A stretch of 49,956 nucleotides of DNA from the NCBI GenBank assembly GCA_030705955.1, contig JAUZPL010000027.1, positions 1 to 49,956 of the forward strand. Reading direction: 5' to 3'. This DNA comes from Bacillota bacterium (lineage in GTDB: Bacteria > Bacillota > Bacilli > Bacillales > Cytobacillaceae). The notes under the pieces were generated by a model. The model was not told the origin of the DNA. It saw nothing but the letters and a program-made list of their open reading frames with translations, and made no database searches. The translations under genes and the position numbers were made by a program. This document shows, piece after piece, positions 18,169-26,265 of the stretch. Position 1 is the first letter of the stretch, and every line of letters begins with the position of its first letter.

Positions 18169-19038
18169 TTAAGCGAATAATAACTTTTTAGCGTAAATTA
18201 GTGTAATACCAATAAAAAAGGCAATAGAGAAGCTGGCTAAATTACCAACAATAAAATAGTCACTTGTTTTGCTATCTAATTCTTTAAATCTGCCAATAGA
18301 CTTTACTGCTATTATTATAGCTATTACATCATACTGATTTATTAGAATGGCAGATATTATTAAAATTCTTTCAATATTCCCAATTACCTTTCCATACCTT
18401 TTCATTCCCTCTTTCTCGCTTTCATTTTCACTTTTAATGCCTTCTTCTACAGTAGCTGCTGTTTCTTGTGCTAAACTAACGTACCTAGCATTATTACCAA
18501 TTTGTGGTTCTATCAGTTCTTGGGGTAACTTAATTATTAATAGTGACAAAATAGTTCCACCTTTTATAGAAAAGAGTAAACCGGCAATAATTAGGATTAT
18601 AAAGGATAAAAGGTTAATATTATTTATTAGTTCTAGAAACGGATAATCTGAAATAAATTTTTCTAGCAACTTATTTAAAAAATAATTGGGTTTGATATCA
18701 TGAAGAAAAGGATATGCTGCCATAATAATGAAAATATGAATTAATTGATCACTTATAAAGAATAAAAAGGATTTTAAATTGCTTTTACCTTTATCAAAAA
18801 ATATTTTAGCTTTATCAATAAAAAAATGCGTTATTGAAATCACTACTATAATTAATAATAAATAGTAATTGATAAATAAAATTGTCAAAAGTAATGAACT
18901 AAAGAGAAAATGACTTGAATGCCATAAAATCCAAGGATCACTGTTTAATTTTTTTTTAACTAAATTATCATTTTGCAAATAAAAATCAGTTAATATATGA
19001 CTTAAAATAAGTAGTGATATTACAAGGGTTACATACAT
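18169..19038 (-). CDS. DUF3307 integral membrane protein
   Basis: This 289-residue protein begins MYVTLVISLLILSHILTDFY, with the H-x4-D motif of DUF3307, and continues IDKAKIFF and SDQLIHIFIIM, also typical. About six to seven hydrophobic segments (near 3-22, 45-62, 62-80, 95-112, 145-165, 165-180 and 262-285) place it in the membrane, with a charged cytoplasmic loop around residues 195-225. The start is ATG 19038 behind GAGGAGGATATA. It is paired with a SatD-like gene upstream, a pairing common in Firmicutes. The function is unknown; it could be a membrane effector or transporter acting with SatD. Confidence 0.8.
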   Translation of the reverse strand: MYVTLVISLLILSHILTDFYLQNDNLVKKKLNSDPWILWHSSHFLFSSLLLTILFINYYLLLIIVVISITHFFIDKAKIFFDKGKSNLKSFLFFISDQLIHIFIIMAAYPFLHDIKPNYFLNKLLEKFISDYPFLELINNINLLSFIILIIAGLLFSIKGGTILSLLIIKLPQELIEPQIGNNARYVSLAQETAATVEEGIKSENESEKEGMKRYGKVIGNIERILIISAILINQYDVIAIIIAVKSIGRFKELDSKTSDYFIVGNLASFSIAFFIGITLIYAKKLLFA

Positions 19039-19109
19039 TATATCCTCCTCTTTCTATAGAAAATTGAGCTCTTCAGTTAAACTTTAATAATTAGAATTTT
19101 ATTCTCAAC

Positions 19110-19220
19110 GATAAACTGTAGAGTTTATTATCCATAATGATAAACTCTACAGTTTATTATCCATAATGATAAACTCTACAGTTTATTATCCATAATAATA
19201 AACTCTACAGTTTATTATCC
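19110..19220. repeat. Four-copy 29-bp tandem repeat with internal dyads
   Basis: Units start at 19110, 19139, 19168 and 19197 (the last is partial). Each contains a dyad TAAACT-N4-AGTTTA. The centre is GTAG in unit 1 and CTAC in units 2-4, so unit 1 has the core inverted. The array lies between the satD-like stop codon and the DUF3307 gene, 72 nt before the latter. It could be an operator array, a recombinational repeat or an RNA element. Confidence 0.8.
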
Positions 19221-19242
19221 CTTGTTAATATAAGTTATAGTA

Positions 19243-19866
19243 TTATTCCTTCCATTTACTCTTCAAAAATTCTTTAATATTTTCTTTAGTACTTTCAATT
19301 TCCTTATATAAAGACTTTTTTAAGGTAGCACTAACTGAACCTTGACTTATATTTAACTTTTCAGCCACTTTATATTGTGAACCAAGTTCTTTATATAATT
19401 TAATTATTTCTTGCTGCTTTTTAGTTTGGTTATTAATACAAGTCTCACTGATAAGTATTAAGGTATTAATAAGCTCGTCTTCTTGTGAATCAGAAAAAAA
19501 ACAAATGGATGGCTTCTTGTTTTTTGCTTTTTCTACCATTTTTCTAGCATACCAATATGCAGGACCATCAGAACCTATTGAGATGTCTTTTGAAAACTTG
19601 GTCCCCATTTGACCAACACCTATACCGAATACTAGTTCAATCGGATGCATTTTTCCTCTTATGAATTCAATAATCTCAAGACTTAAACTTGGCTTGATCA
19701 ACAGTCCTTGAAATTCGTCTCCTAAAGTAATTGTGAAGTTGGAAGCAATTGATTCGTTATATAGTTTATTCGCATTATTTAAAACGTCATTAAATTTATC
19801 TTGGATTTCTTGTCTATTTTTAATCTTTTTTGAACCTACAATATCACCTATAATGGCACAGTACAT
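19243..19866 (-). CDS. SatD-family protein with C-terminal helix-turn-helix
   Basis: This 207-residue protein begins MYCAIIGDIVGSKK and has LGDEFQGLL near 47-55, the two most conserved SatD motifs. The Asp of GDIVGS and the Asp-Glu of GDEF resemble metal-binding residues of the nucleotide-cyclase/polymerase palm (GGDEF) fold. The C-terminal part, GSQYKVAEKLNISQGSVS, is a helix-turn-helix. The start is ATG 19866 behind TTAAGGAGTATTACGTAT. A nucleotide-signalling or regulatory role acting on the adjacent DUF3307 membrane protein is plausible but not established. Confidence 0.78.
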   Translation of the reverse strand: MYCAIIGDIVGSKKIKNRQEIQDKFNDVLNNANKLYNESIASNFTITLGDEFQGLLIKPSLSLEIIEFIRGKMHPIELVFGIGVGQMGTKFSKDISIGSDGPAYWYARKMVEKAKNKKPSICFFSDSQEDELINTLILISETCINNQTKKQQEIIKLYKELGSQYKVAEKLNISQGSVSATLKKSLYKEIESTKENIKEFLKSKWKE

Positions 19867-20350
19867 ATACGTAATACTCCTTAATTTAGATAAAATACTT
19901 TTTATATAGATATTTCGATAATTTTTTACAATAATCCTTCAATTTATTATATATTCGGGTTTATCTTCTGAATTTGTATGTTTGTCTTTTACTTTTTAAT
20001 CGTAACATTTTTTCCAATACTTTAACTAAAAGATAAATTTGAATTTTTACTTATAATTTTCGCATATCCATAACAGTCAATCATTCGTCTATATATAAGT
20101 AAATTATGTACTGAAAAAGTATTAAGCTAATAAGTCCATTATATCAAATAAGCCTATTATGTATTATTTGACTTACCCTGAAACTAATGAATTAAATAGA
20201 AAATGATTATGATTGTTTATTGAAAAATAAAAGTACAGAGTTTTGTAGGAAAATTGTGTAGAACTTAATTGAATAAAAAAGGCTTGCCAGCCCTTAAAAT
20301 AACTTCTACTGTATTGAATGACGATCATAACAGCGAGAGGATATGAAAGA
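19867..20350. other. Intergenic, AT-rich, no gene seen
   Basis: About 480 nt separating the SatD-like gene from the IS21 fragment. No open frame with a ribosome binding site, repeat or strong hairpin was found. Confidence 0.5.
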
Positions 20351-20455
20351 ATGCTAGCAATGCCAGAGGTAAATTATATCAAACATCTAAGAGAAAACGA
20401 AGGCTTTACAATTAATGTAATTGCCAAAAACCAGCAATTGGAGGACGTGAATTGA
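20351..20455 (+). pseudogene. istA: IS21-family IstA transposase, N-terminal fragment
   Basis: The frame starts at ATG behind AGAGGATATGAAAGA and reads MLAMPEVNYIKHLRENEGF, which matches the opening of IS21-type IstA proteins, including the HLRENEG helix-turn-helix. It is cut off after 34 codons by TGA at 20453-20455, and nothing of the catalytic domain follows. It is therefore a relic of an IS21 insertion. Confidence 0.65.
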
Positions 20456-20659
20456 ATCGGCTACACTTGTTTTATAGAGTACTGGTTAAGTTGTTTAATT
20501 CTATTATGCCTTGTACTAAACAAAACAATATCTCTTTGAAAAGAACGTCCTTAATTTCAGAGACTGCACTTCAGAAAATTGGACTGATAGGCGATGCCCC
20601 AGATAGTTGGATAGATTTGTCCGCATATATTCGTGATATATTTTTTTATAAACAAATAT

Positions 20660-20691
20660 GGCTACCTTATGCAATTAAGCCAAAGGTAGCC
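20660..20691 (-). terminator. Terminator of the seven-gene restriction/Dnd-like operon
   Basis: GGCTACCTT pairs with AAGGTAGCC in a 9-bp perfect stem; on the minus strand T-rich sequence follows. It lies about 10 nt after the restriction endonuclease stop codon. Confidence 0.75.
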
Positions 20692-20700
20692 GTCATTAAT

Positions 20701-22053
20701 TTAATTTTTTAAATATCGACTTTGTAACCAACTTGGAAAATCAACTAGCGAAAATATCCATCTGACATATGCCATTACAGTACTTGCTCGGCGTGGAATT
20801 GTACTTGCATCTGGGTCTAAATTGTGGACTCCACATTCTTGCATGATTTCAATAACTCTGCTTTTGTCAAATTCTCTTTTCATAAAAAATTCAGAAAATA
20901 CTTTATTGAAAATTTCATGTTTTAAAATTTGGGCAGCTATTGCCATGTATTTATGTTTATATGGAAAGGACATTATTTTCCTTCCCAGCGGAGTTAACGA
21001 GAAAATTATATTCCTATTTGCATCTCTGCTTTTTTCAATTAATCCGAAATATCTTCCAATATCCGTATAATAATTGGTTTGTCGTTCAGTGAAATTATAA
21101 TTTTCTGTAATGAAATGTTTTTCAAGTGACTCGTTAAACAATAAGCCAAGTAAATCAATGACCCTACGGAAATTGTCAGCTTGTGGGAAAGGAATCTTAG
21201 GTTCTGATTCTATTACCGTTTTAGCAAAAAGCTCTTTTAAATCGTTTATAGTAATTTTTTGATGATAAACCATAAAATCAACCTGGTCTATTAGCTGTAT
21301 CGAATTAAATACATTTTCATCGTTAAATTTGAAGATAAAGAAGCTAAAAATGTCTTGTGAAAATGTAAAAAATATAGGCATAACTTCTTTTTTAATTTTG
21401 TATTGCCATACCCTGTATGGATAAAATAATTGCCGAACATTAAAATCTGTTACTGATTCCTTTTTAGCTTCAACAATTGCAAAATTCTTTCTACTTTCAT
21501 ATCCACCATCAATCTCAATTTGTGAGCCATTTACATCTATACTTTTATATGTGCCTTCAGGTGACTTTACCTGAAATGAAAAATCTCCGCTTCCCATACG
21601 TCCAGAAACACTAGGAAACACGCTTCCTAAGTTTTTAACATAATCTTCATTTAATAGGTGATGTATCATTCCAGAAACATAAGCTGTATGTAAAGCTGCA
21701 CTTTCTGAATAAAGATTTTTTGTATCAATGGTTTCAACATGCTTTGGAATACTCACTAAAATTGGCTTTTTCTTTTCGTATTCAACTTTTTGAAAAATAT
21801 CAAATTGCCCTATCACATATTTGGAACGAGATAAAGGCAAAATTGATAATTTATTTTTCTTAAAAATACCCGGCAAATTTGAGGCGTGGTCAAACTTACA
21901 CATTAACCGTGGCTCACGATATTCACGAATGGCTTCGGCTGGAATTTCATAGAAACCATCATGATTTATAGCGCTTAAAATATTATACTTATCAAAAAGT
22001 TTATTCCAAGCTGTATCGTTTTTAAATTCCAGTTTCGATGTTGTTGAAGTCAA
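20701..22053 (-). CDS. Type II restriction endonuclease, PD-(D/E)XK
   Basis: This protein of about 450 residues has a nuclease core EIDGGYE then AIVEAKK (near 180-195), with Asp and E-x-K correctly spaced. The C-terminal part (from KIPFPQADNFRRVIDL, near 295) is a helical domain ending in RRASTVMAYVRWI, homologous to the whole 147-residue protein encoded at 23077. TTG 22053, behind GGGGGATTACC, is the likely start; TTG 22068 is an alternative. Either way it overlaps the methyltransferase gene by 30-45 nt, so the two are coupled as a restriction-modification pair. A Dam-type partner suggests adenine recognition, but the target site cannot be read. Confidence 0.82.
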   Translation of the reverse strand: MTSTTSKLEFKNDTAWNKLFDKYNILSAINHDGFYEIPAEAIREYREPRLMCKFDHASNLPGIFKKNKLSILPLSRSKYVIGQFDIFQKVEYEKKKPILVSIPKHVETIDTKNLYSESAALHTAYVSGMIHHLLNEDYVKNLGSVFPSVSGRMGSGDFSFQVKSPEGTYKSIDVNGSQIEIDGGYESRKNFAIVEAKKESVTDFNVRQLFYPYRVWQYKIKKEVMPIFFTFSQDIFSFFIFKFNDENVFNSIQLIDQVDFMVYHQKITINDLKELFAKTVIESEPKIPFPQADNFRRVIDLLGLLFNESLEKHFITENYNFTERQTNYYTDIGRYFGLIEKSRDANRNIIFSLTPLGRKIMSFPYKHKYMAIAAQILKHEIFNKVFSEFFMKREFDKSRVIEIMQECGVHNLDPDASTIPRRASTVMAYVRWIFSLVDFPSWLQSRYLKN

Positions 22054-22918
22054 GGTAATCCCCCACAATTAAAACTTCTTTTATCTTTCCTCTTCCCTCA
22101 GCTTTCGAGTTAATTGCTCGATTTGCTTTTACAGTTACAATTCTGTGTGCAAATTCCTGGTAAATATCACGAATAAAAGGCGTATCAGAATTGCTTAACA
22201 ATACTTTACAGCCATTTTTATTTAAATCAGTAAATACATCACGTAGTAAATATTGCTCTTTCTCTCCGAAGCCTTCTTGAGCATAACTTGTAAATGACGA
22301 TGTTTTATTAAGCGGATCATATGGTGGGTCAAAATATACAACATCGCCCGGTTTAGCATTTTCAACAACTTTTTCAAAACTCATATAACGAAAATCAACA
22401 TTATTATTTATTAAATATTTATGTACTTCATCAAGCACATCTTTGTTTACGATTTCAGGTTTTTTGTATTTGCCATAAGGAACATTGAATTTCCCTTTAG
22501 AATTAACTCGGTATAATCCGTTAAAACAAGTTTTGTTCAAGAAAATAAATCGTCCAGCTTTTTCAACATCAGATTTTTGAGCGTAAAATTCTTCTTTTCT
22601 ATCCCACTCTCTAACTTCGTAGAAATAATCGCTGCTTCTTTTTTCATGTTCTTTCCTATGTTTTTCTAATTTGTCAATTAATTCACCAAAAAGCTCTTTA
22701 TCTTGAATTACTTTATATACGTTTATTAATTCGCCGTTTATATCATTAACTACTGCATTTCGTGGCTGTATATCAAAAAGCATAGCTCCTGCTCCCAAAA
22801 ACGGTTCAAAATATGTGGTATTGGTATCACGTATTTTTTCAATTTCAGGAACAATTTGTTTAAACTGTAACAGCAATTGCCTTTTTCCGCCAGCCCATTT
22901 TAAGAATGGCTGTACCAT
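22022..22918 (-). CDS. Dam-type DNA adenine N6-methyltransferase
   Basis: This 298-residue methyltransferase starts at ATG 22918 (MVQPFLKWAGGKRQ) behind AAAGGAG. It contains FLKWAGGKRQLL (SAM-binding motif X), YFEPFLGAGAMLFD (motif I), NKTCFNGLYRVNSKGKFNVP (D12 class signature) and VVYFDPPYDPL (motif IV), the order of group alpha enzymes such as Dam and M.DpnII. It methylates adenine in the host DNA and thereby protects it from the adjacent endonuclease. Family members often modify GATC, but specificity needs testing. Confidence 0.93.
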   Translation of the reverse strand: MVQPFLKWAGGKRQLLLQFKQIVPEIEKIRDTNTTYFEPFLGAGAMLFDIQPRNAVVNDINGELINVYKVIQDKELFGELIDKLEKHRKEHEKRSSDYFYEVREWDRKEEFYAQKSDVEKAGRFIFLNKTCFNGLYRVNSKGKFNVPYGKYKKPEIVNKDVLDEVHKYLINNNVDFRYMSFEKVVENAKPGDVVYFDPPYDPLNKTSSFTSYAQEGFGEKEQYLLRDVFTDLNKNGCKVLLSNSDTPFIRDIYQEFAHRIVTVKANRAINSKAEGRGKIKEVLIVGDYLDFNNIETGI

Positions 22919-22984
22919 GTATTTAAAACTCCTTTTTTTCAATCTGTTACTAATTATAGCTTTTTTGGACAAGGAATGGTAGCT

Positions 22985-23046
22985 ATAGGATTTTATGCTT
23001 TACAGTAACTAATGCCTTTCCACGGCCATTTTAGAATTGGTTGCAT
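22985..23046 (-). pseudogene. Remnant of a second Dam-type methyltransferase start
   Basis: Read on the minus strand from ATG 23046, the sequence gives MQPILKWPWKGISY. MQPILKW is the normal beginning of Dam-type methyltransferases (compare MVQPFLKWAGGK in the intact gene 130 nt further on). Similarity ends after about seven residues. It suggests that an older methylase start was replaced or duplicated here. Confidence 0.45.
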
Positions 23047-23076
23047 TCGATTGTTGTGCATTTACACCACTCATAA

Positions 23077-23520
23077 TTACTTATATTTATCTACCCATGT
23101 AAACCAGCTCACTACTGTACTTGCCCTACGCATAGAAGTAATTACATTAAGCGACTCTTTCTCGGCAATACGGCCAGCAATATACTCTTGGCATTCTTTT
23201 TTGTTAATAAATAATTTGCTTTTATCATATAATTCTCGTAAAAAGGGGTTTTCTAAAATTTTCAGCGCAAATACTCTTTTTGTTGAGCCCTCTAGTAAAT
23301 TTTTAATGCCTTCGCCTTCATTATTTAGGAAATACCTCATCTTTTGCTTGTTTACTAACCCTAAATACTGTAGTGCATCAAGATAGTAAGCGGCTTCCCG
23401 TTCAGTAAGCTTACACTTCTCCATCACTTCAAATTTAGAGGTACCATTATAATCGAGCGTAATAAAGATATCGTATATTAATTGTAAGTTGTTAGCCTGC
23501 GGAAATGGAATCTTTCTCAT
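23077..23520 (-). CDS. Stand-alone homologue of the restriction enzyme C-terminal domain (147 aa)
   Basis: The protein begins MRKIPFPQANNLQLIYDIF and ends SMRRASTVVSWFTWVDKYK. Both ends and the middle (LTEREAAYYLDALQYLGLV) align with the C-terminal third of the restriction endonuclease at 20701 (KIPFPQADNF, TERQTNYYTDIGRYFGLI, RRASTVMAYVRWI). It has the look of a winged-helix DNA-binding unit and lacks nuclease residues. The start is ATG 23520 behind GGAGTGAGTGA, 15 nt after the preceding gene. It may supply DNA recognition to the SMC and helicase partners. Confidence 0.75.
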   Translation of the reverse strand: MRKIPFPQANNLQLIYDIFITLDYNGTSKFEVMEKCKLTEREAAYYLDALQYLGLVNKQKMRYFLNNEGEGIKNLLEGSTKRVFALKILENPFLRELYDKSKLFINKKECQEYIAGRIAEKESLNVITSMRRASTVVSWFTWVDKYK

Positions 23521-23535
23521 TCACTCACTCCATTA

Positions 23536-23997
23536 TTATATAAACAAATCATTCTCAGCTGATTCTACATTAAATTGATTGCTGAGCAACTTAGCATAAA
23601 TCTTTGTTAGAATATTTTCTTGTTGCGTTGAATCTATGGTTGTTTCTGAAGTAATCTGTAATGAATTAAGTAGTATAGGGAATCCTCCATTTGCATAGGC
23701 AGAAAAAATTTCATATTTTTCATCGCTTTTAAGAATTGATTGCTCTTTTTTATATGCGTACGCAATCAAATCCATTAAGTCATAATCACTTTCTGTAAAA
23801 AATTGCATCAAAACACCGTCGCTTGCTGCTTTTTCAATTGGAACATATTTTTCGTTAACATACCCAATAACTGCGGACAAAACAAGGATATCTCTATAAC
23901 TATCAAAGATCTTAAAACCATTTGTGAGTTTCTGCATCATTTCATGCTGTAATGCATTTCGTTTTATACGAATTTTGGTATTTACATAGATAGACAT
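23536..23997 (-). CDS. Protein resembling Dnd-system-associated protein 4 (153 aa)
   Basis: The sequence runs RNALQHEMMQKLTNGFKIFD, then YRDILVLSAVIGYVNEKYVP, and later YEIFSAYANGGFPILLNSL. This order (a domain beginning with a short helical lead, F/Y-x-D-I/V-L-x-x-A-A-x-G-Y, and a late EYANGG) is that of the small proteins found next to phosphorothioation (Dnd) genes. The start is ATG 23997 behind GGAGGAGATCAA, overlapping the DndD-like gene by 16 nt. The family match is from memory of the pattern and is not certain; the operon position supports it. Confidence 0.65.
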   Translation of the reverse strand: MSIYVNTKIRIKRNALQHEMMQKLTNGFKIFDSYRDILVLSAVIGYVNEKYVPIEKAASDGVLMQFFTESDYDLMDLIAYAYKKEQSILKSDEKYEIFSAYANGGFPILLNSLQITSETTIDSTQQENILTKIYAKLLSNQFNVESAENDLFI

Positions 23998-26105
23998 TTG
24001 ATCTCCTCCAGACTGCTGGGATGTATTTTTGAAAATGTTTTGGACTCCTGCTTTTCAAATACATAAACGCAACTAATATGGGGGCCAATATGGGAAGCTA
24101 TTGCCTCATAGCTCTCCTTTGCTATCATAAGGATAACTTGATGTGTAAACCCGCTTAGTGATTCAGCACTTTTTTCCAGATTTTTATCAAAGATATCTCC
24201 AAATGGCGCATCAATAAGCAATGGATATTCCTTTGTCACTTCAAATGAATCTTCGCTTCTGACATCATTTGAATAATCCAAAATAGCCTTGACAAAAGCT
24301 AGAGTATTCATTTTACTTTGTCCAGTGGAATTAGACTGTGCACAACGAATGATTGCCGATTCTCTTACTTCATCTTCTGAGAGGCCGCTTGAAATAAGTT
24401 GTGTGTATTCTCCCGACTTACGCATCCCTTGTAGCATTCCATTCAGCTGTTCTTCATAATATGTAATCAACTGATACCGAGAACGTACGTTGTACTGCAC
24501 AATGTAAAGTTGACGACCATAATTTGCATCGTCACACAAACTATTAAAGGATTCTATAAGGCGTTCATTAATACGGTTTAACGCAGTCATTTTATTAATT
24601 TCTTTAATTCTTGCCAGTGCTTTTATGCACTTTTCTACGAAACGACTTTCCTTTTCTATTCTCACTGATTCACTCTGATACTGTGAAAGCGATGTTTTTA
24701 TTTTTTTCTTAGATTCCAGTTCTTCTTCGATAATGGGTATATTTTCCGTAAGACTGGTAAGCTCTTCGTCAAGTTCCCATTTTTTTCTCTGTGTGTTTTC
24801 GTATTCTTTCTCAATATTCTCAGCTTCGGATGAGCCGCTATTGAGTATCTGTGCAGATAACGACGCAATTGTTTCTTTAATTTTTTGAATGGCCTTTCCA
24901 CAATTTTCAAGGAGTTTATAATCCTTCGCAATCTCTGCTTTGACGTTCATGACGTTTAATTCCATCTGTCGGACCATTTCACCGATTGTACTGTTGATAT
25001 TGTCTGGTGGTAGTGTACTCTTAAGTTTCTCTAGTTGTTGACGCATTTCCAGAATCCATTCTTCACCACAGATGCATTTTTCACGCTTAAGTATATTATT
25101 AACAGCTTCTACTGTTAGCCCGACAGGAACATCATATTTCGTAATAAGCTCTTTCACATCATGGAATAAGGGATCACAAATTAATAAATACCCACGTTTC
25201 AAGCTATCCATATAATTTTTGAGCAACTCTGCCTTGCGATTTTCTTCTCTTTCTAGTTGTCTCCTAGCATCTTTTCGTTGTTCCTCTAATTTTTTTACTT
25301 CTTGAATATTGCTTAAGAAAAGTGATAATTCATCTGCTCTTGCGTTATGGCGAGCAAGTTCAGCTATCACTTCCGCTCTTCGAGTTTTTTTATTATTTAG
25401 GTCTGTCTCTTTACTATCAATCTCTGTAATAATTTGTTCTAACGTACTTTTTCCATGCTGCCTGGCCAATGTTCGTGCCCGCTTATTAATTGACTTCTGT
25501 ATATCTTGATATCCAAGAATACACAGTTCGATCAGTTCTACGTTTGTGATATCGTTAATTACGCCACCGATGGCCTGCACTGAGTTCTCGTCAACCGAAC
25601 TAAGCTGTTTCATTCGTTCACCGTCAAATATAATCCCATAGAGAATCGCTTTTGGAATTATTTTGTTTAGCATTTTATTTACTTCATTTTCGTCCCTTAT
25701 CGGCAGACTAAGCTCGTGGTTAGGCTTATAATAACTAATCGAATGGTACTCATCTGACTGAATCCTTTGGGGAGTCTTTCGAAACTCCTCTTTACGCTCA
25801 ACAATATAAGTTGTTCCCTCGTGCTCCAATTCAATTGTTACAATACATTCTTCACGTTGAGACTCTCCCGACTCAAGTTTTTTGTACAAGGTTGAGTTAA
25901 GGGAATATGGTGTTGCTTCTTTATTCTTTAACTTTGAAAAATCAAAACCATATAATGCCCACCAGAATGCAAAGAGTATCTCAGTCTTACCAGCGCCATT
26001 TGTGCCAATAATTAGATTAATATTCTTGGGGCCATGCTGTTCAAATGAGAGCTCGCCATCAACAAAACACCGATAGTTGTGAAATTTAATTTTCTTAAAT
26101 TGCAT
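23982..26105 (-). CDS. DndD-like SMC/Rad50-type ATPase
   Basis: This 707-residue protein has Walker A LIIGTNGAGKTEILF (about 31-45), a long coiled coil with a CICGEEW turn in the middle (about 345-355, zinc-hook-like), an ABC signature region STGQSKMNTLAFVKAIL and a C-terminal Walker B YPLLIDAPFGD followed by DKN. This is the plan of DndD, the ATPase of DNA phosphorothioation, and of Rad50-like proteins. ATG 26105, behind AAGGAAGTCGTTGATA, is preferred over TTG 26111. It overlaps the 56-residue gene by 11 nt. No DndA, DndC or DndE is visible, so sulfur insertion is unlikely here. Confidence 0.8.
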   Translation of the reverse strand: MQFKKIKFHNYRCFVDGELSFEQHGPKNINLIIGTNGAGKTEILFAFWWALYGFDFSKLKNKEATPYSLNSTLYKKLESGESQREECIVTIELEHEGTTYIVERKEEFRKTPQRIQSDEYHSISYYKPNHELSLPIRDENEVNKMLNKIIPKAILYGIIFDGERMKQLSSVDENSVQAIGGVINDITNVELIELCILGYQDIQKSINKRARTLARQHGKSTLEQIITEIDSKETDLNNKKTRRAEVIAELARHNARADELSLFLSNIQEVKKLEEQRKDARRQLEREENRKAELLKNYMDSLKRGYLLICDPLFHDVKELITKYDVPVGLTVEAVNNILKREKCICGEEWILEMRQQLEKLKSTLPPDNINSTIGEMVRQMELNVMNVKAEIAKDYKLLENCGKAIQKIKETIASLSAQILNSGSSEAENIEKEYENTQRKKWELDEELTSLTENIPIIEEELESKKKIKTSLSQYQSESVRIEKESRFVEKCIKALARIKEINKMTALNRINERLIESFNSLCDDANYGRQLYIVQYNVRSRYQLITYYEEQLNGMLQGMRKSGEYTQLISSGLSEDEVRESAIIRCAQSNSTGQSKMNTLAFVKAILDYSNDVRSEDSFEVTKEYPLLIDAPFGDIFDKNLEKSAESLSGFTHQVILMIAKESYEAIASHIGPHISCVYVFEKQESKTFSKIHPSSLEEIKCLSM

Positions 26106-26265
26106 TATCAACGACTTCCTTAACCAGTTTTTGAAACATTTCTATTGGATTAATGCTCTCATCATTTTGAGAGTCTTTCATAATTTGAATACTCTTTAGA
26201 AACGCGTCGCTTTCAGCAGATGAAAAAGAGAGTTCCTCAATTATTTTCATCAAATTCTGTTTCAT
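26095..26265 (-). CDS. Small operon protein (56 aa) between helicase and SMC genes
   Basis: ATG 26265 lies behind GAGGAGGAGAATAGA, an excellent ribosome binding site located inside the helicase gene's end. The protein begins MKQNLMKIIEELSFSSAESD and ends FQKLVKEVVDNAI. It overlaps the helicase gene by 29 nt and the SMC gene by 11 nt, so translation is coupled on both sides. The family is unknown. Its length and helical character suggest a connector or regulatory subunit. Confidence 0.75.
   Translation of the reverse strand: MKQNLMKIIEELSFSSAESDAFLKSIQIMKDSQNDESINPIEMFQKLVKEVVDNAI

Noticed and set aside
19110-19220. CRISPR array
   Set aside because: The repeats are contiguous 29-bp tandem units without unique spacers, and no cas genes are present.
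20452-20712. 86-codon plus-strand open frame after the IS21 fragment
   Set aside because: It has a TTG with a GGAGG seven nucleotides before it, but it runs through the terminator of the converging operon and matches no family; probably IS21 debris.
23536-26105. A complete Dnd phosphorothioation system
   Set aside because: Only the DndD-like ATPase and the associated small protein are present; cysteine desulfurase, DndC and DndE are not found on either strand.
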